From Candidatus Accumulibacter proximus (GTDB taxonomy: Bacteria; Pseudomonadota; Gammaproteobacteria; Burkholderiales; Rhodocyclaceae), in the NCBI GenBank assembly GCA_016709675.1, contig JADJMH010000004.1:1-64000 (forward strand): DNA of 64,000 nt, in the 5' to 3' direction. The notes under the pieces are model-generated. The model was not told the origin of the DNA and searched no databases. It worked only from the letters and a program-made list of their open reading frames with translations. Positions 26,804 through 35,276 of this stretch are shown here, piece by piece (within the stretch, counting starts at the first letter, position 1; each line of letters starts with the position of its first letter). Position numbers and translations under genes: made by a program.

Positions 26804-27595
26804 CTACTTTTTCAGGCGCTGCCTGGCGGTCGCGGCGGCGCTGCTGTCCGGGTACTTCGCCACCAGCGCTTCGAGCGTACTCTTTGCGCCCTTGGCGTCG
26901 GCAAGTTCCTGCTGACAAGTGGACAGGTTCAGCAGCGCATCCGGCGCCTTGGCATTGGCCGGCCACTTGTTAGCCACCAGGCGGTGCGCTTCGATCGCCT
27001 TCTTGCAGTCGCGCAGTGAGTAGTGGGCGTTACCCAGCCAATAGTACGCGCTCGGCGTCAAGGTGCTATCCGGATGCGTCTTGGCAAAGGCATCGAATGC
27101 CGCTGCCGCCTCCTTGAGCTTGTTGGCCCGGAACAGATTGAGCGCCGCCTCGTATTGGCGCGCTTCAGCCGCTGGATCGCTCGCGGCCTTCCTTGCCGTC
27201 TCAGCCGGTGGCTTGCTCTCATCGGCTGGTTTTGGTTCAGCACTTGCCGCAGGCTGTGGTTCGAGCTTGCGCAGTCGGCCGTCGAGGTCGACGTAGAAAT
27301 CCTGCTGTCGCTTCTTGGCTGCCTCGAGCTCATAGCCCAGTGTTTCGACCTGACCACGCAGACGCGAGTTCTCGTCGCGTAGCGCCTGAATCTGATTGGC
27401 GAGTTCAATCTGTCCCTTGGCAACAATGTCGAGGCGTTCGTTGGCCTTGACTGACAAGTCCTTGATCTGACGCCGAGCTTCCTCATCATCAAAGAGCCCG
27501 GCTTGCACGTCTCGCGCGCCGAGCAATGCCAACAACAGAACAATCGGCAAGACAAGCGCCGAGCCCGACAACCGGACCATCGACAGCTCCGGCAT
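26804..27595 (-). CDS. cpoB: Cell-division coordinator CpoB (YbgF, Tol-Pal system)
   Basis: The 263-residue periplasmic protein has a signal sequence (VLPIVLLLALLGARDVQAG) and a coiled-coil segment (about residues 40-110). A low-complexity Ala/Pro/Glu linker follows, then three C-terminal TPR repeats (YEAALNLFRANKLKEAA, AYYWLGNAHYSLRDCKKAI). CpoB couples Tol-Pal with PBP1B during septation. The start is either the ATG at 27595, one base after the pal stop, or the in-frame ATG at 27580 preceded by GGAG. The longer open frame to 27721 lies inside pal and was dropped. Confidence 0.92.
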   Translation of the reverse strand: MPELSMVRLSGSALVLPIVLLLALLGARDVQAGLFDDEEARRQIKDLSVKANERLDIVAKGQIELANQIQALRDENSRLRGQVETLGYELEAAKKRQQDFYVDLDGRLRKLEPQPAASAEPKPADESKPPAETARKAASDPAAEARQYEAALNLFRANKLKEAAAAFDAFAKTHPDSTLTPSAYYWLGNAHYSLRDCKKAIEAHRLVANKWPANAKAPDALLNLSTCQQELADAKGAKSTLEALVAKYPDSSAAATARQRLKK

Positions 27596-27596
27596 C

Positions 27597-28124
27597 CTAG
27601 AACTCACCACTGTAAAGCATGTCACCGCGACGGTTCTCGGCCCAGGCGCTCTCGTTATGGCCTTCATTCTTCGGCTTCTCTTCGCCCAGGCTGACCGACT
27701 CGAGCTGGCCTTCACCAACACCGAGCAAACTCAACATCTTCTTGATCGCGTCGGCACGCTTCTGCCCCAGCGCCAGGTTGTACTCGCGACTGCCACGCTC
27801 GTCGGTATTGCCCTGGATCAACATCTTGAACTGGCGGTTTTCCGCCAGAAACTTGGCGTGAGCCGTCACCAGATCCTTGTACTCTGACTTCACTTCGTAG
27901 CTGTCATAATCGAAATACACGCTGCGCTTGGACAGGATGCTTTTCGGGTCGGTGAGCACAGCCGGCAGCCTGCCGCCATCAACTCCGCCAGTCGTTACAG
28001 TCGTCACCGCCGGCCCACCGCCGCGTGTCTCGACGGGAGCGCCGGTCTGGTCGGTGCTATCGGGCGTAGAACTGCAGGCGGCCATCAGAAGTGCCATAGC
28101 AGCCGGGATGATGAGATGTTTCAT
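27597..28124 (-). CDS. pal: Peptidoglycan-associated lipoprotein Pal
   Basis: The 175-residue outer-membrane lipoprotein has a signal peptide ending in the lipobox LMAAC. The OmpA-like peptidoglycan-binding domain contains SVYFDYDSYEVK, IQGNTDERGSREYNLALG and QKRADAIKKMLS. It anchors the outer membrane to the wall with TolB. The start at 28124 (MKHLII) is preceded by the RBS GGAG in the CAGGAGAAATTC context; the longer frame to 28154 is not needed. The gene order tolB-pal-cpoB is standard. Confidence 0.96.
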   Translation of the reverse strand: MKHLIIPAAMALLMAACSSTPDSTDQTGAPVETRGGGPAVTTVTTGGVDGGRLPAVLTDPKSILSKRSVYFDYDSYEVKSEYKDLVTAHAKFLAENRQFKMLIQGNTDERGSREYNLALGQKRADAIKKMLSLLGVGEGQLESVSLGEEKPKNEGHNESAWAENRRGDMLYSGEF

Positions 28125-28163
28125 GAATTTCTCCTGCGGAAGATTCGGAATCAAAAAGTCTTG

Positions 28164-29456
28164 TTATCGGTTGAAGGGACCCCATGCCGGTTCGCGAACA
28201 TCACCCGCCGCAATGGAAAGACGCTGCTTGATGCGACCGTCAATCGAAACGGCCGAGAGCACCCCGCGGCCACCCATCTCGGTGGCGATCAGGATCATTC
28301 GACCGTTCGGTGAAAAAGTCGGTGACTCATCCTTGTGCGAATCGGTCAGCACCTGCACCTGGCGGCTGGCAAGGTCCATCACGGAAAGCCGGAAGCTGCC
28401 ATCCCGGCGGCTGATGAAGGCCATCGACTTGCCGTCGGGCGAAACACGGGGAGTGACATTGTAGCTGCCTTCGAAGCTCACCCTCTGTGCGTCGCCACCA
28501 CCGACCCCGATGCGATAGATCTGCGGACTGCCACCACGATCTGACGTGAAGTAGACGAATTGCCCGTCGGGCGAAAAGTTGGGCTCGGTATTGATGGCGC
28601 TGGCAGTCGTCAGTCGCTGCGCGCCGGAGCCATCAGTGTTGACGGTGAAGATCTGCGAACCGCCATCCTTGCTCAGTACCACGGCGAGCTTGCGGCCATC
28701 AGGCGACCACGCCGGTGCCGAGTTGGAGCCCTTGAAGTTGGCTACGACAACCCGTTTGCCAGAGGCCAGCGAGTGCACATAGACCACCGGCTTCTTGTTT
28801 TCAAAGGAAACGTAGGCCAGACGGCCACCGTCAGGCGACCAGGAAGGTGAGATGATGGGTTCCTTGGAGATCAGCGCCACCTGGGCATTCTGGCCATCAG
28901 CGTCGGCGATGTGCAACTCGTAACGCGAGGCGCTTGCCCTGACCACATAGGCGACGCGAGTCGAGAAGATGCCGGGCTCACCGGTGAGCTTCTCGTAAAT
29001 CATGTCGGCAATGCGATGGCCGGCAGCGCGCAACATTGCATTTGAGGTCACAAAAGCCGAACCGCCGAGAGCGCTTTGCTTGTTGACATCGTAAAGGCGG
29101 AAGCGTGCCTCCTGGCGACCGTCGCCGCTGGCGCCGATACTACCGGCCGCCAGGGCGTCAGCACCCCGGTTCTTCCAGTCCGCGAAAACCGGGCTTGACG
29201 CTTCGGTCACTACCTGACCACCAGGGTCAATCATCTTGAAGAGGCCGCTACGTTCCAGGTCAGCACGTATCACCGAGGTCACCGTGCGTGCCGAGCCGGG
29301 ATCACCACCGAAATCGGCGATTGCCACTGGAATGCGATTGGCACCGGCGCCAGTGATTTCGATGGTCAGTTGGGCATCTGCCGGTGTCTGCAGCAAGGCC
29401 ATCACGCTAACGGCAAGCAGGAAGAGGCGATGCAGTTTGAGTCCGATTCCAAGCAT
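28164..29456 (-). CDS. tolB: Tol-Pal system translocation protein TolB
   Basis: The 430-residue periplasmic protein has an N-terminal signal peptide (LFLLAVSVMALLQTPADA) and a TolB_N domain (IPVAIADFGGDP). A C-terminal six-bladed beta-propeller shows recurring SWSPDGGRLAYVSF, AWSPDGRKLAVVLS and NFSPDGQFVYFTSD repeats. It docks to Pal and TolA. An ATG at 29456 and an upstream in-frame TTG at 29468 are both possible starts; the ATG gives a better signal peptide. A 114-base gap separates it from the unknown gene upstream. Confidence 0.96.
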   Translation of the reverse strand: MLGIGLKLHRLFLLAVSVMALLQTPADAQLTIEITGAGANRIPVAIADFGGDPGSARTVTSVIRADLERSGLFKMIDPGGQVVTEASSPVFADWKNRGADALAAGSIGASGDGRQEARFRLYDVNKQSALGGSAFVTSNAMLRAAGHRIADMIYEKLTGEPGIFSTRVAYVVRASASRYELHIADADGQNAQVALISKEPIISPSWSPDGGRLAYVSFENKKPVVYVHSLASGKRVVVANFKGSNSAPAWSPDGRKLAVVLSKDGGSQIFTVNTDGSGAQRLTTASAINTEPNFSPDGQFVYFTSDRGGSPQIYRIGVGGGDAQRVSFEGSYNVTPRVSPDGKSMAFISRRDGSFRLSVMDLASRQVQVLTDSHKDESPTFSPNGRMILIATEMGGRGVLSAVSIDGRIKQRLSIAAGDVREPAWGPFNR

Positions 29457-29570
29457 GGCGTAGTCCAATACAGAATCCGCGATTATATCGCCTCCGAATG
29501 CTCCTGATTTGTAACCAAACGTTATCTTGCGAGCAGTGACTGATCGGCGGCAATCGCGACGAGAGTGGGT

Positions 29571-30470
29571 CTATCGATGCTGAACCTCCCGCGACCGCAT
29601 GTAAGTGGCGAAGAAGCCGGCATCAGTTGCCTTCAGTCGCGCCCGATATTCGATCAGGGTCCGACTGTGGCCCTGCTTTTCGAGGTCAAGAATACGGGTC
29701 AGGAGACCAAAGGCCTGCCGCGCCGGCATGCTCTCGATCGCTGGTGGCAGTCCCGATGCACGCTCGCCGCCCATTTCAGCGCTCGCTTCCGGGTGCCGCA
29801 GCAGATACCAGGCTGGCAGCCACTCGTTGCCGTGATCCTCAGTTTCTGCCTTGAAGGCGAGCCAGTCCTTGTCAAGTTGCGAGTCGCCGAGTTCCTGCAG
29901 CAGATCGGGAAAGGCGTCGGGTGCGCCCCAGGCGAACGCAAGAATCTGCGGCCACGCGGCCTTCAGACCAGCCAGACGATAGCGGGCGACCGACCGCCAG
30001 TGCAACACGGCGCGCTCGGCTTCAGCACCTGCAATGCCGACTGCGGCGGCCTCGGCGGCCTCGTAGGCTTGCGCGCGCAGAAACAGTTCGGCAGCATGAA
30101 GGTGGGGGCGCTCGCGATCGAACGGATGTGTTGCCGCGCGAGCCAGTTGCAGCCAAAGGAATTCGAGAAATGCTTTGGCCGCGCTGCCGAGAATACCCGC
30201 AGCAGGAACAATCCGGGTCTTGAGGACTTCAACGGTCAGTTCCAGCGCATCGGCATCGAGCCCCGCGGTGTGGATTTCCCGAGTCAGGTCGAGGAATGCG
30301 TGGAGCCTATCGAAAACCGGCAAATCAGGCCGCTCGGGCGCTTCAGCCCGCAGTCGAGCAATGCTCTGCGCCGTTCGCACGCTGTCGTGTGCACACAAGG
30401 CCGCGACCACCTCGTTGGCCAGGGTGACCTCGTGCGAATCGAGAAAGATGTCGAGTTGATGTGCGTTCAA
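29571..30470 (-). CDS. Uncharacterised helical protein inserted between tolA and tolB
   Basis: I do not recognise a family for this 299-residue product. It starts MNAHQLDIFLDSHEVTLANE, has no signal peptide or transmembrane segment, and is rich in Ala, Leu and amphipathic helices. Patterns such as AAELFLRAQAYEAAEAAAV suggest TPR- or HEAT-like helical repeats. Codon use and G+C look like the neighbours, and the frame is intact, so it is probably a real cytoplasmic protein. It sits 42 bases after tolA and 114 bases before tolB, an unusual place because these genes are normally adjacent. A link to Tol-Pal is only suggested by position. Confidence 0.75.
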   Translation of the reverse strand: MNAHQLDIFLDSHEVTLANEVVAALCAHDSVRTAQSIARLRAEAPERPDLPVFDRLHAFLDLTREIHTAGLDADALELTVEVLKTRIVPAAGILGSAAKAFLEFLWLQLARAATHPFDRERPHLHAAELFLRAQAYEAAEAAAVGIAGAEAERAVLHWRSVARYRLAGLKAAWPQILAFAWGAPDAFPDLLQELGDSQLDKDWLAFKAETEDHGNEWLPAWYLLRHPEASAEMGGERASGLPPAIESMPARQAFGLLTRILDLEKQGHSRTLIEYRARLKATDAGFFATYMRSREVQHR

Positions 30471-30512
30471 GTCGATGATCGGCAGTCGTCGGCATGGTGC
30501 CGCCTCGCGAAT

Positions 30513-31523
30513 CTAGTCGTCGCGCGGCTTGTAGGGAATCTTGAGGACACGCTCGAAGAGCTCCGGGTCCGCTGGCTTGGGCAACGGCGAAGACTTGCGA
30601 ATCGCACGCTCGACGGCCGCATCGAGCGCCGGGTTGCCGCTCGAACGGCGCAGCTTGACGTCAAGGACCTCCCCCGTGGGCAGCTGCGTGACCTCGAACT
30701 CGGCTTGCGGATTACCCTGGATACCAGGCGGCAGCGAGATGTTGCCACGGATCTTGCCGCGCACTTTGTCAACGTACTCGGCGAGCCCGCGCTTCCTTTC
30801 TGCCCCCGCCTGCTCGGCCGCCAACTGCTTGAGCTGACGAGCCTCGGCATCAGCACGGGCACGCTGCTCCTGAGCTGCCTTCTGCTGCTGCAATTGCTTC
30901 TGATCCCGTTTCAGCTCATCGTCAAAATTCGCTCGGTGCTCAGGCTCCGGCTTCGGTTCTTTCGTCTTTGGCTCTTCCTTCCTGGGCGGATCCTTCGATT
31001 TTGGCTCCTCCTTCGTGGGTTGCTCTTTCACCTTCGGGTCTTCCTTTCGAGGAGCTTCCTTCGTCTTGGGTTCCTCCTTCTTGGCAGGCTCCTTGACCTT
31101 GGGCTCCTCCTTCTTCTGCGGCTCCTTGAGCTTCTTGTCCTCTTTCAGGGGGATGTCCGGCTTGATTGGCGGCTTGGGCTCGGGTTTCGGCTCTGGCTTC
31201 GCGATTGCTTTCGCCACGGGCTTGGGTTCAGGCTTGGGTTCAGGCTTGGGTTCAGGCTTGGGTTCAGGCCGGGGTCCAGGCTTGGGTTCAGGCCGGGGTT
31301 CAGGCTTCGGTTCGGGTACCGCTTCCGGCTGGCTGACGACCTTGGGCGCCGGTGCCGCGCGCCAGACTTCAACCTCGACTGCCGACGGCGGCTTGCTCTT
31401 CCATTGCACGCCAAGGAACAGTGCGCCGATCAACAACAAATGGACGGCCGCCGAAAGAACCAGCGATCGCCATTTTGCCGGGTCATCGTGCGGCAGCCGC
31501 GGGAGAGTTTCGACAGCTTCCAC
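30513..31523 (-). CDS. tolA: TolA, inner-membrane-to-periplasm spanning protein
   Basis: The 336-residue protein has one N-terminal transmembrane segment (residues 21-40, LVLSAAVHLLLIGALFLGVQ). A long periplasmic stalk follows, first PEPK/PKPEP repeats (about residues 70-110) and then EEPKxKE repeats (to about 200), then a K/Q/A-rich coil. The TonB-like C-terminal domain contains GNPQAEFEVTQLPTGEV and RAIRKSSPLPKP. It transmits TolQ-TolR energy to TolB-Pal. The Pro/Glu/Lys stalk replaces part of the Ala/Lys helix seen in E. coli. The order tolQ-tolR-tolA is standard. Confidence 0.93.
   Translation of the reverse strand: MEAVETLPRLPHDDPAKWRSLVLSAAVHLLLIGALFLGVQWKSKPPSAVEVEVWRAAPAPKVVSQPEAVPEPKPEPRPEPKPGPRPEPKPEPKPEPKPEPKPVAKAIAKPEPKPEPKPPIKPDIPLKEDKKLKEPQKKEEPKVKEPAKKEEPKTKEAPRKEDPKVKEQPTKEEPKSKDPPRKEEPKTKEPKPEPEHRANFDDELKRDQKQLQQQKAAQEQRARADAEARQLKQLAAEQAGAERKRGLAEYVDKVRGKIRGNISLPPGIQGNPQAEFEVTQLPTGEVLDVKLRRSSGNPALDAAVERAIRKSSPLPKPADPELFERVLKIPYKPRDD
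31221..31316. repeat. 12-base tandem repeat in tolA
   Basis: Eight consecutive 12-base units, the first four being perfect CTTGGGTTCAGG. The others vary at few positions (CCGGGGTCCAGG, CCGGGGTTCAGG). On the coding strand they give PEPK or PGPR/PEPR. Unit number could change by slippage without shifting the frame. Confidence 0.85.
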
Positions 31524-31534
31524 AGATCAGGAAC

Positions 31535-31939
31535 TCACTTGCCTGTCGGCTGTACGAGAAGGCCGATCCGTTTGACATGCTTTTGCTGAAGGTCGTCCAT
31601 GACCTCAAGCACCGCCTGATACTTCACGTTCTTGTCACCGGCAATGACGACCGCCTGCTCGGGATTCTTCCGCTGCGCTGCGGCAATCTCGTCGGACAGT
31701 TCACTCCGGCTCAGCGGGCGCTCGGGCTTGCCGGGAGCCAGCAGCGCCAGCGTCCGGTCAGCGCGGACGATCACCTGCAGCGCTTCGACCGGCGGCTGCG
31801 CAGCCTTGCCGACCGAAGGCACGTCGATGCTGGCAGTGGTCATCATCGGCGCCGTCACCATGAAGATGACCAGCAGCACGAGCATGACGTCGATATAGGG
31901 AACGACGTTGATTTCGTTTTTCAGACGGCGCGGACGCAT
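31535..31939 (-). CDS. tolR: TolR (ExbD-type) proton-channel subunit
   Basis: The 134-residue protein has one transmembrane helix near the N-terminus (VVPYIDVMLVLLVIFMVTAP) containing the proton-carrying aspartate of the PYIDVML motif. A small periplasmic domain follows (IDVPSVGKA, VVIAGDKNVKYQAVLEVMDDLQ). It works with TolQ in the inner membrane. It starts 4 bases after the tolQ stop and ends 11 bases before tolA. Confidence 0.95.
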   Translation of the reverse strand: MRPRRLKNEINVVPYIDVMLVLLVIFMVTAPMMTTASIDVPSVGKAAQPPVEALQVIVRADRTLALLAPGKPERPLSRSELSDEIAAAQRKNPEQAVVIAGDKNVKYQAVLEVMDDLQQKHVKRIGLLVQPTGK

Positions 31940-31943
31940 GGCC

Positions 31944-32621
31944 TTACCTCATCTGCCGTTGCAGGATGTTCGAGAATTCTTCCATGAAGGACTCGAAGCG
32001 CGAGGAGAGACGGTCGATCTCGTGCGCGAAGCGGTTGTAAGCCACCACCGCCGGAATTGCCGCAAACAGACCGATGGCGGTCGCCACCAGCGCTTCGGCA
32101 ATGCCCGGGGCAACTGCAGCGAGCGTCGCCTGGCCGACGTTGGCAAGGCCGCGGAAGGAATGCATGATCCCCCAGACCGTTCCGAACAGGCCGACATAAG
32201 GACTCACCGAGCCAACCGAAGCAAGAAAGGCGAGGTGCGAGTCGATGCTATCCATCTCCCGCTGATAGGTCGCACGCATGGCGCGACGCGAGCCGTCGAT
32301 CACGTCTTTCGGGTCGAGGTTTTTCTGGCTGCGCAATTTGGTGAATTCTCGAAAGCCGGCTTCGAAAATACGTTCCATGCTGCCGGTACTGTGCCGGTCA
32401 TTGATCGCGCTCTGGTAGAGACTGTTGAGATCGCCACCGCTCCAGAAGTCACGCTCGAACTGTTCGGTTTGCGCGCGTGCCGCCTTGACCGTGAACCACT
32501 TGCGGAAAATGTAATACCAAGACATGAACGAGACGCCGGCCAGCAGCAGCATCACTGCCTGAACCACGGCGCTGGCGTTGAGGATCAGGTGCAGGATCGA
32601 GAGGTCTTGCGATACATTCAT
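31944..32621 (-). CDS. tolQ: TolQ (ExbB-type) proton-channel subunit
   Basis: The 225-residue protein has three membrane helices: SAVVQAVMLLLAGVSFMSWY near the N-terminus, SVGSVSPYVGLFGTVWGIMH in the middle, and LVATAIGLFAAIPAVVAYN near the C-terminus, the last two being the MotA/TolQ signature. The ATG at 32621 overlaps the ybgC stop as ATGA, which fixes the start; the longer frame upstream lies inside ybgC. Confidence 0.95.
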   Translation of the reverse strand: MNVSQDLSILHLILNASAVVQAVMLLLAGVSFMSWYYIFRKWFTVKAARAQTEQFERDFWSGGDLNSLYQSAINDRHSTGSMERIFEAGFREFTKLRSQKNLDPKDVIDGSRRAMRATYQREMDSIDSHLAFLASVGSVSPYVGLFGTVWGIMHSFRGLANVGQATLAAVAPGIAEALVATAIGLFAAIPAVVAYNRFAHEIDRLSSRFESFMEEFSNILQRQMR

Positions 32622-33061
32622 TGCAGTGTTTCCAGTTTGGTACGCAGAATTGCGGGGATCGAGGTCGTTTTCATCAGCGCGGAGTTTACACAAACGATGT
32701 GGATGGCGCCCCTGACCAGTTCCTGCCAGCCACCCTCAACCGCCTCATCAGCGCGACGGATGTGCTGGCGAAAGAAGATCTGCGCGCGACTGATCCGCTC
32801 CACTTCGAGGCCGACGACCAGTTGATCGTCAAGCCGCGCCGGCTTCAGGTACTCGACGCTGACGCTGCGAACGACGAAGGCAATGCCCGGATCACGCAGC
32901 AGGTCCGCCTGCTGATGGCCGATCTGACGCAGCCATTCGGTACGGCAACGCTCGAAGAACTTCAGATAATTCGCATAATAGACGACGCCACCGGCATCAG
33001 TGTCTTCGTAGTAGATGCGGACGGGGATGGTGAACGCGTTGGGTTTCTGCTGGTGTCTCAT
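32618..33061 (-). CDS. ybgC: Tol-Pal-associated acyl-CoA thioesterase YbgC
   Basis: The 147-residue hot-dog-fold thioesterase has the 4HBT motif IPVRIYYEDTDAGGVVYYANYLKF, shown here in part as YYEDTDAGGVVYYANY, with the catalytic aspartate in EDTD. It hydrolyses short-chain acyl-CoAs and is the usual first gene of the tol-pal cluster. The ATG at 33061 (MRHQQK) gives the normal length; the longer frame to 33166 adds non-family residues. Confidence 0.94.
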   Translation of the reverse strand: MRHQQKPNAFTIPVRIYYEDTDAGGVVYYANYLKFFERCRTEWLRQIGHQQADLLRDPGIAFVVRSVSVEYLKPARLDDQLVVGLEVERISRAQIFFRQHIRRADEAVEGGWQELVRGAIHIVCVNSALMKTTSIPAILRTKLETLQ

Positions 33062-33128
33062 GGCCGGCGCCGATTCTAAGGCAGCATCCTTGTCGCGAAT
33101 GTAAGTATTTGTGACCAGGCGGAACTGC

Positions 33129-34193
33129 TCAGGGCGCCCGCCAGAGCCCACTCTGGGGTTCGCCAAACATGGCTTCGAGACCGAGGTGACGATAGACCGC
33201 TGCGGTCGCCACCCGGCCGCGCGGCGTACGCTGTAGAAAGCCCTGCTGGATCAGATACGGTTCGAGCACGTCCTCGATGGTATCGCGCGCCTCGCCAATG
33301 GCAGCGGCGAGGTTATCGACGCCAACCGGGCCGCCGCCGAACTTGTCGATCACCGCAGACAGCAGCTTGCGGTCCATGACGTCGAGCCCACCGTGATCGA
33401 CGTCGAGCATCAGCAGGGCCAGATCGGCGACTTCCCGCGTAATGTGCCCGCTGGCCCGGACCTCGGCGAAATCTCGCACGCGACGCAGCAGGCGATTGGC
33501 AATGCGTGGTGTACCGCGCGAACGCCGTGCGATCTCCAGCGCCCCGCCCGCATCGGCAGGCACCTTGAGCAACTGCGACGAACGCGTGACGATCAGCGTC
33601 AGTTCCTCTGGCGTGTAGAACTCGAGTCGGGAGACGATTCCGAAACGATCACGCAGCGGGTTGGTCAGCATGCCGGCACGGGTGGTCGCACCGACCAGCG
33701 TGAACGGCGGCAGATCGAGCTTGACCGAACGCGCTGCGGGACCTTCGCCGATCATGATGTCGATCTGGAAGTCTTCCAGCGCCGGATAGAGGATCTCTTC
33801 GACCACGGGTGACAGGCGATGGATCTCATCGATGAACAGCACGTCGCGCGGTTCGAGATTGGTCAGAATGGCGGCCAGGTCGCCGGCGCGCTCGAGCACT
33901 GGACCCGAAGTCGAGCGCAGGTTGACGCCCATCTCGGCGGCGATGATATGCGCCAGCGTGGTCTTGCCAAGACCTGGAGGACCGAACAGGAGAACATGAT
34001 CGAGCGTGTCGCTGCGCCTCCTGGCTGCCTCGATGAAGATCGTCAACTGCTCGCGAATCTTCGCCTGGCCGACGTAATCTGCCAGACGTCGGGGCCGTAG
34101 AGCGCGCTCGATCGCCTCTTCCTGGGTGGATTTCGATTCGGCCGAGATCAGCCGGTCGACCGGAACACTGTCGAGGTCGTCGGTCTCTATCAT
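33129..34193 (-). CDS. ruvB: Holliday junction branch-migration helicase RuvB
   Basis: The 354-residue AAA+ motor has Walker A FGPPGLGKTTLAHIIA, Walker B VLFIDEIHRL and sensor 1 LVGATTRAGML. The signature near the N-terminus is LRPRRLADYVGQ, and a C-terminal winged-helix domain (FLQRTPRGRVAT) is present. It works with RuvA and RuvC, both in this series. The ATG at 34193 overlaps the permease stop (ATGA). The length is normal. Confidence 0.97.
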   Translation of the reverse strand: MIETDDLDSVPVDRLISAESKSTQEEAIERALRPRRLADYVGQAKIREQLTIFIEAARRRSDTLDHVLLFGPPGLGKTTLAHIIAAEMGVNLRSTSGPVLERAGDLAAILTNLEPRDVLFIDEIHRLSPVVEEILYPALEDFQIDIMIGEGPAARSVKLDLPPFTLVGATTRAGMLTNPLRDRFGIVSRLEFYTPEELTLIVTRSSQLLKVPADAGGALEIARRSRGTPRIANRLLRRVRDFAEVRASGHITREVADLALLMLDVDHGGLDVMDRKLLSAVIDKFGGGPVGVDNLAAAIGEARDTIEDVLEPYLIQQGFLQRTPRGRVATAAVYRHLGLEAMFGEPQSGLWRAP

Positions 34194-35269
34194 CGCTGCA
34201 GGTTCTCCTCCGCGGCGGGCACTTGCGCATCGGCGTGCGCCAGCCATTCGCGGATCAAGACCTGCCCCAGCGCCAGCAGGGTCGGCCCAAGGAAGAGGCC
34301 GATGAAGCCGAAGACCAGCACGCCGCCAAAGACGCCGACGACAATCAACAGCAGCGGCAGGCTGGATGTTCTTGAAATCAGGATCGGCTTGATGAAGTTG
34401 TCCACGCTGCTGATGCCGAACATTCCCCAGAGCACCATGAACACGGCCCAGCCGGTCTGTCCCTCGCTATACAGCCAGACGGCAGCACCCAGCCAGATCA
34501 GGGTTGCACCGATCACCGGCACCATGGACAGAAAGAAAGTCGCCACCGTCAGGATGATGACGCCTGGTACGCCAGCAATGATGAAGCCGATCATGGCCAC
34601 GACCGACTGCGCCGCGGCAGTACCAACAATGCCGACCATGACCCCGGTGACCGTGCCTTCGACCAGCGCCAGCATGCGCTCACCAAGGTCACCGGCAAGC
34701 GTGCGGCTGCCGATGTGCAGGGCGTCCGCATAGAGGTGTGCGTCGCGGAAAATGAAAAAGACGAAAAAGATCACCAGCACGAGTTGCAGCAGGCCCTGCG
34801 CCAGCAGCGCAGCGGTGGCCAGCGCAAGCTTGCGGGTCGGGTCTACGAACTGATGCAGCAGGTTGTTCATCTCCTCCCGGCTCTCGGCCAGTTTGTGCCA
34901 ATACGCGCCGGCATCGCGACCGACGATCGGCAATCTTTCCAGCCAGGCCGGCGGCTCGACGGGCAGGCCATTTTCCATCAGCGGTTTCAGATGACGAATC
35001 GCGAGTTCGACGCCGTCGGCAATCGAACCCGAAAGCAGCGCAACCGGCGCGACGAGCAGCAGCAAGAGCAGGATCGAGACCAGCAGCGCCGCCAGATTGC
35101 TGCGCCCACGGCAAATCCTGAGCAGGCGGTTGCGGATCGGCAGCGTCGTGATGCAGATGACGATGGCGAAAAGCAGGGTACCGGTAAACGGCAACAACAC
35201 GGCGATACAGCCGACCAGCAGGAGCGCGACGAGCGCTATCTGGATGAGTTGCTTGTGACCGGGATTCAT
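34190..35269 (-). CDS. AI-2E family membrane permease
   Basis: The 359-residue protein has about seven hydrophobic segments and the family tail GVFGGVLVFGFIGLFLGPTLLALG. The middle segment SMVPVIGATLIWLGAAVWLY is also characteristic. The AI-2E (UPF0118/PerM/YdiK) family includes putative exporters of small molecules and some cation/proton antiporters; the substrate here is unknown. It is wedged between ruvA and ruvB and coupled to ruvB by an ATGA overlap. Confidence 0.9.
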   Translation of the reverse strand: MNPGHKQLIQIALVALLLVGCIAVLLPFTGTLLFAIVICITTLPIRNRLLRICRGRSNLAALLVSILLLLLLVAPVALLSGSIADGVELAIRHLKPLMENGLPVEPPAWLERLPIVGRDAGAYWHKLAESREEMNNLLHQFVDPTRKLALATAALLAQGLLQLVLVIFFVFFIFRDAHLYADALHIGSRTLAGDLGERMLALVEGTVTGVMVGIVGTAAAQSVVAMIGFIIAGVPGVIILTVATFFLSMVPVIGATLIWLGAAVWLYSEGQTGWAVFMVLWGMFGISSVDNFIKPILISRTSSLPLLLIVVGVFGGVLVFGFIGLFLGPTLLALGQVLIREWLAHADAQVPAAEENLQR

Positions 35270-35276
35270 TGTCGAT

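Noticed and set aside
29565..31589. 674-codon open frame on the plus strand opposite the unknown gene and tolA
   Set aside because: It is the antisense of tolA's Pro/Glu/Lys repeats and the unknown gene; the translation is repetitive Leu/Phe/Arg-rich with no family features.
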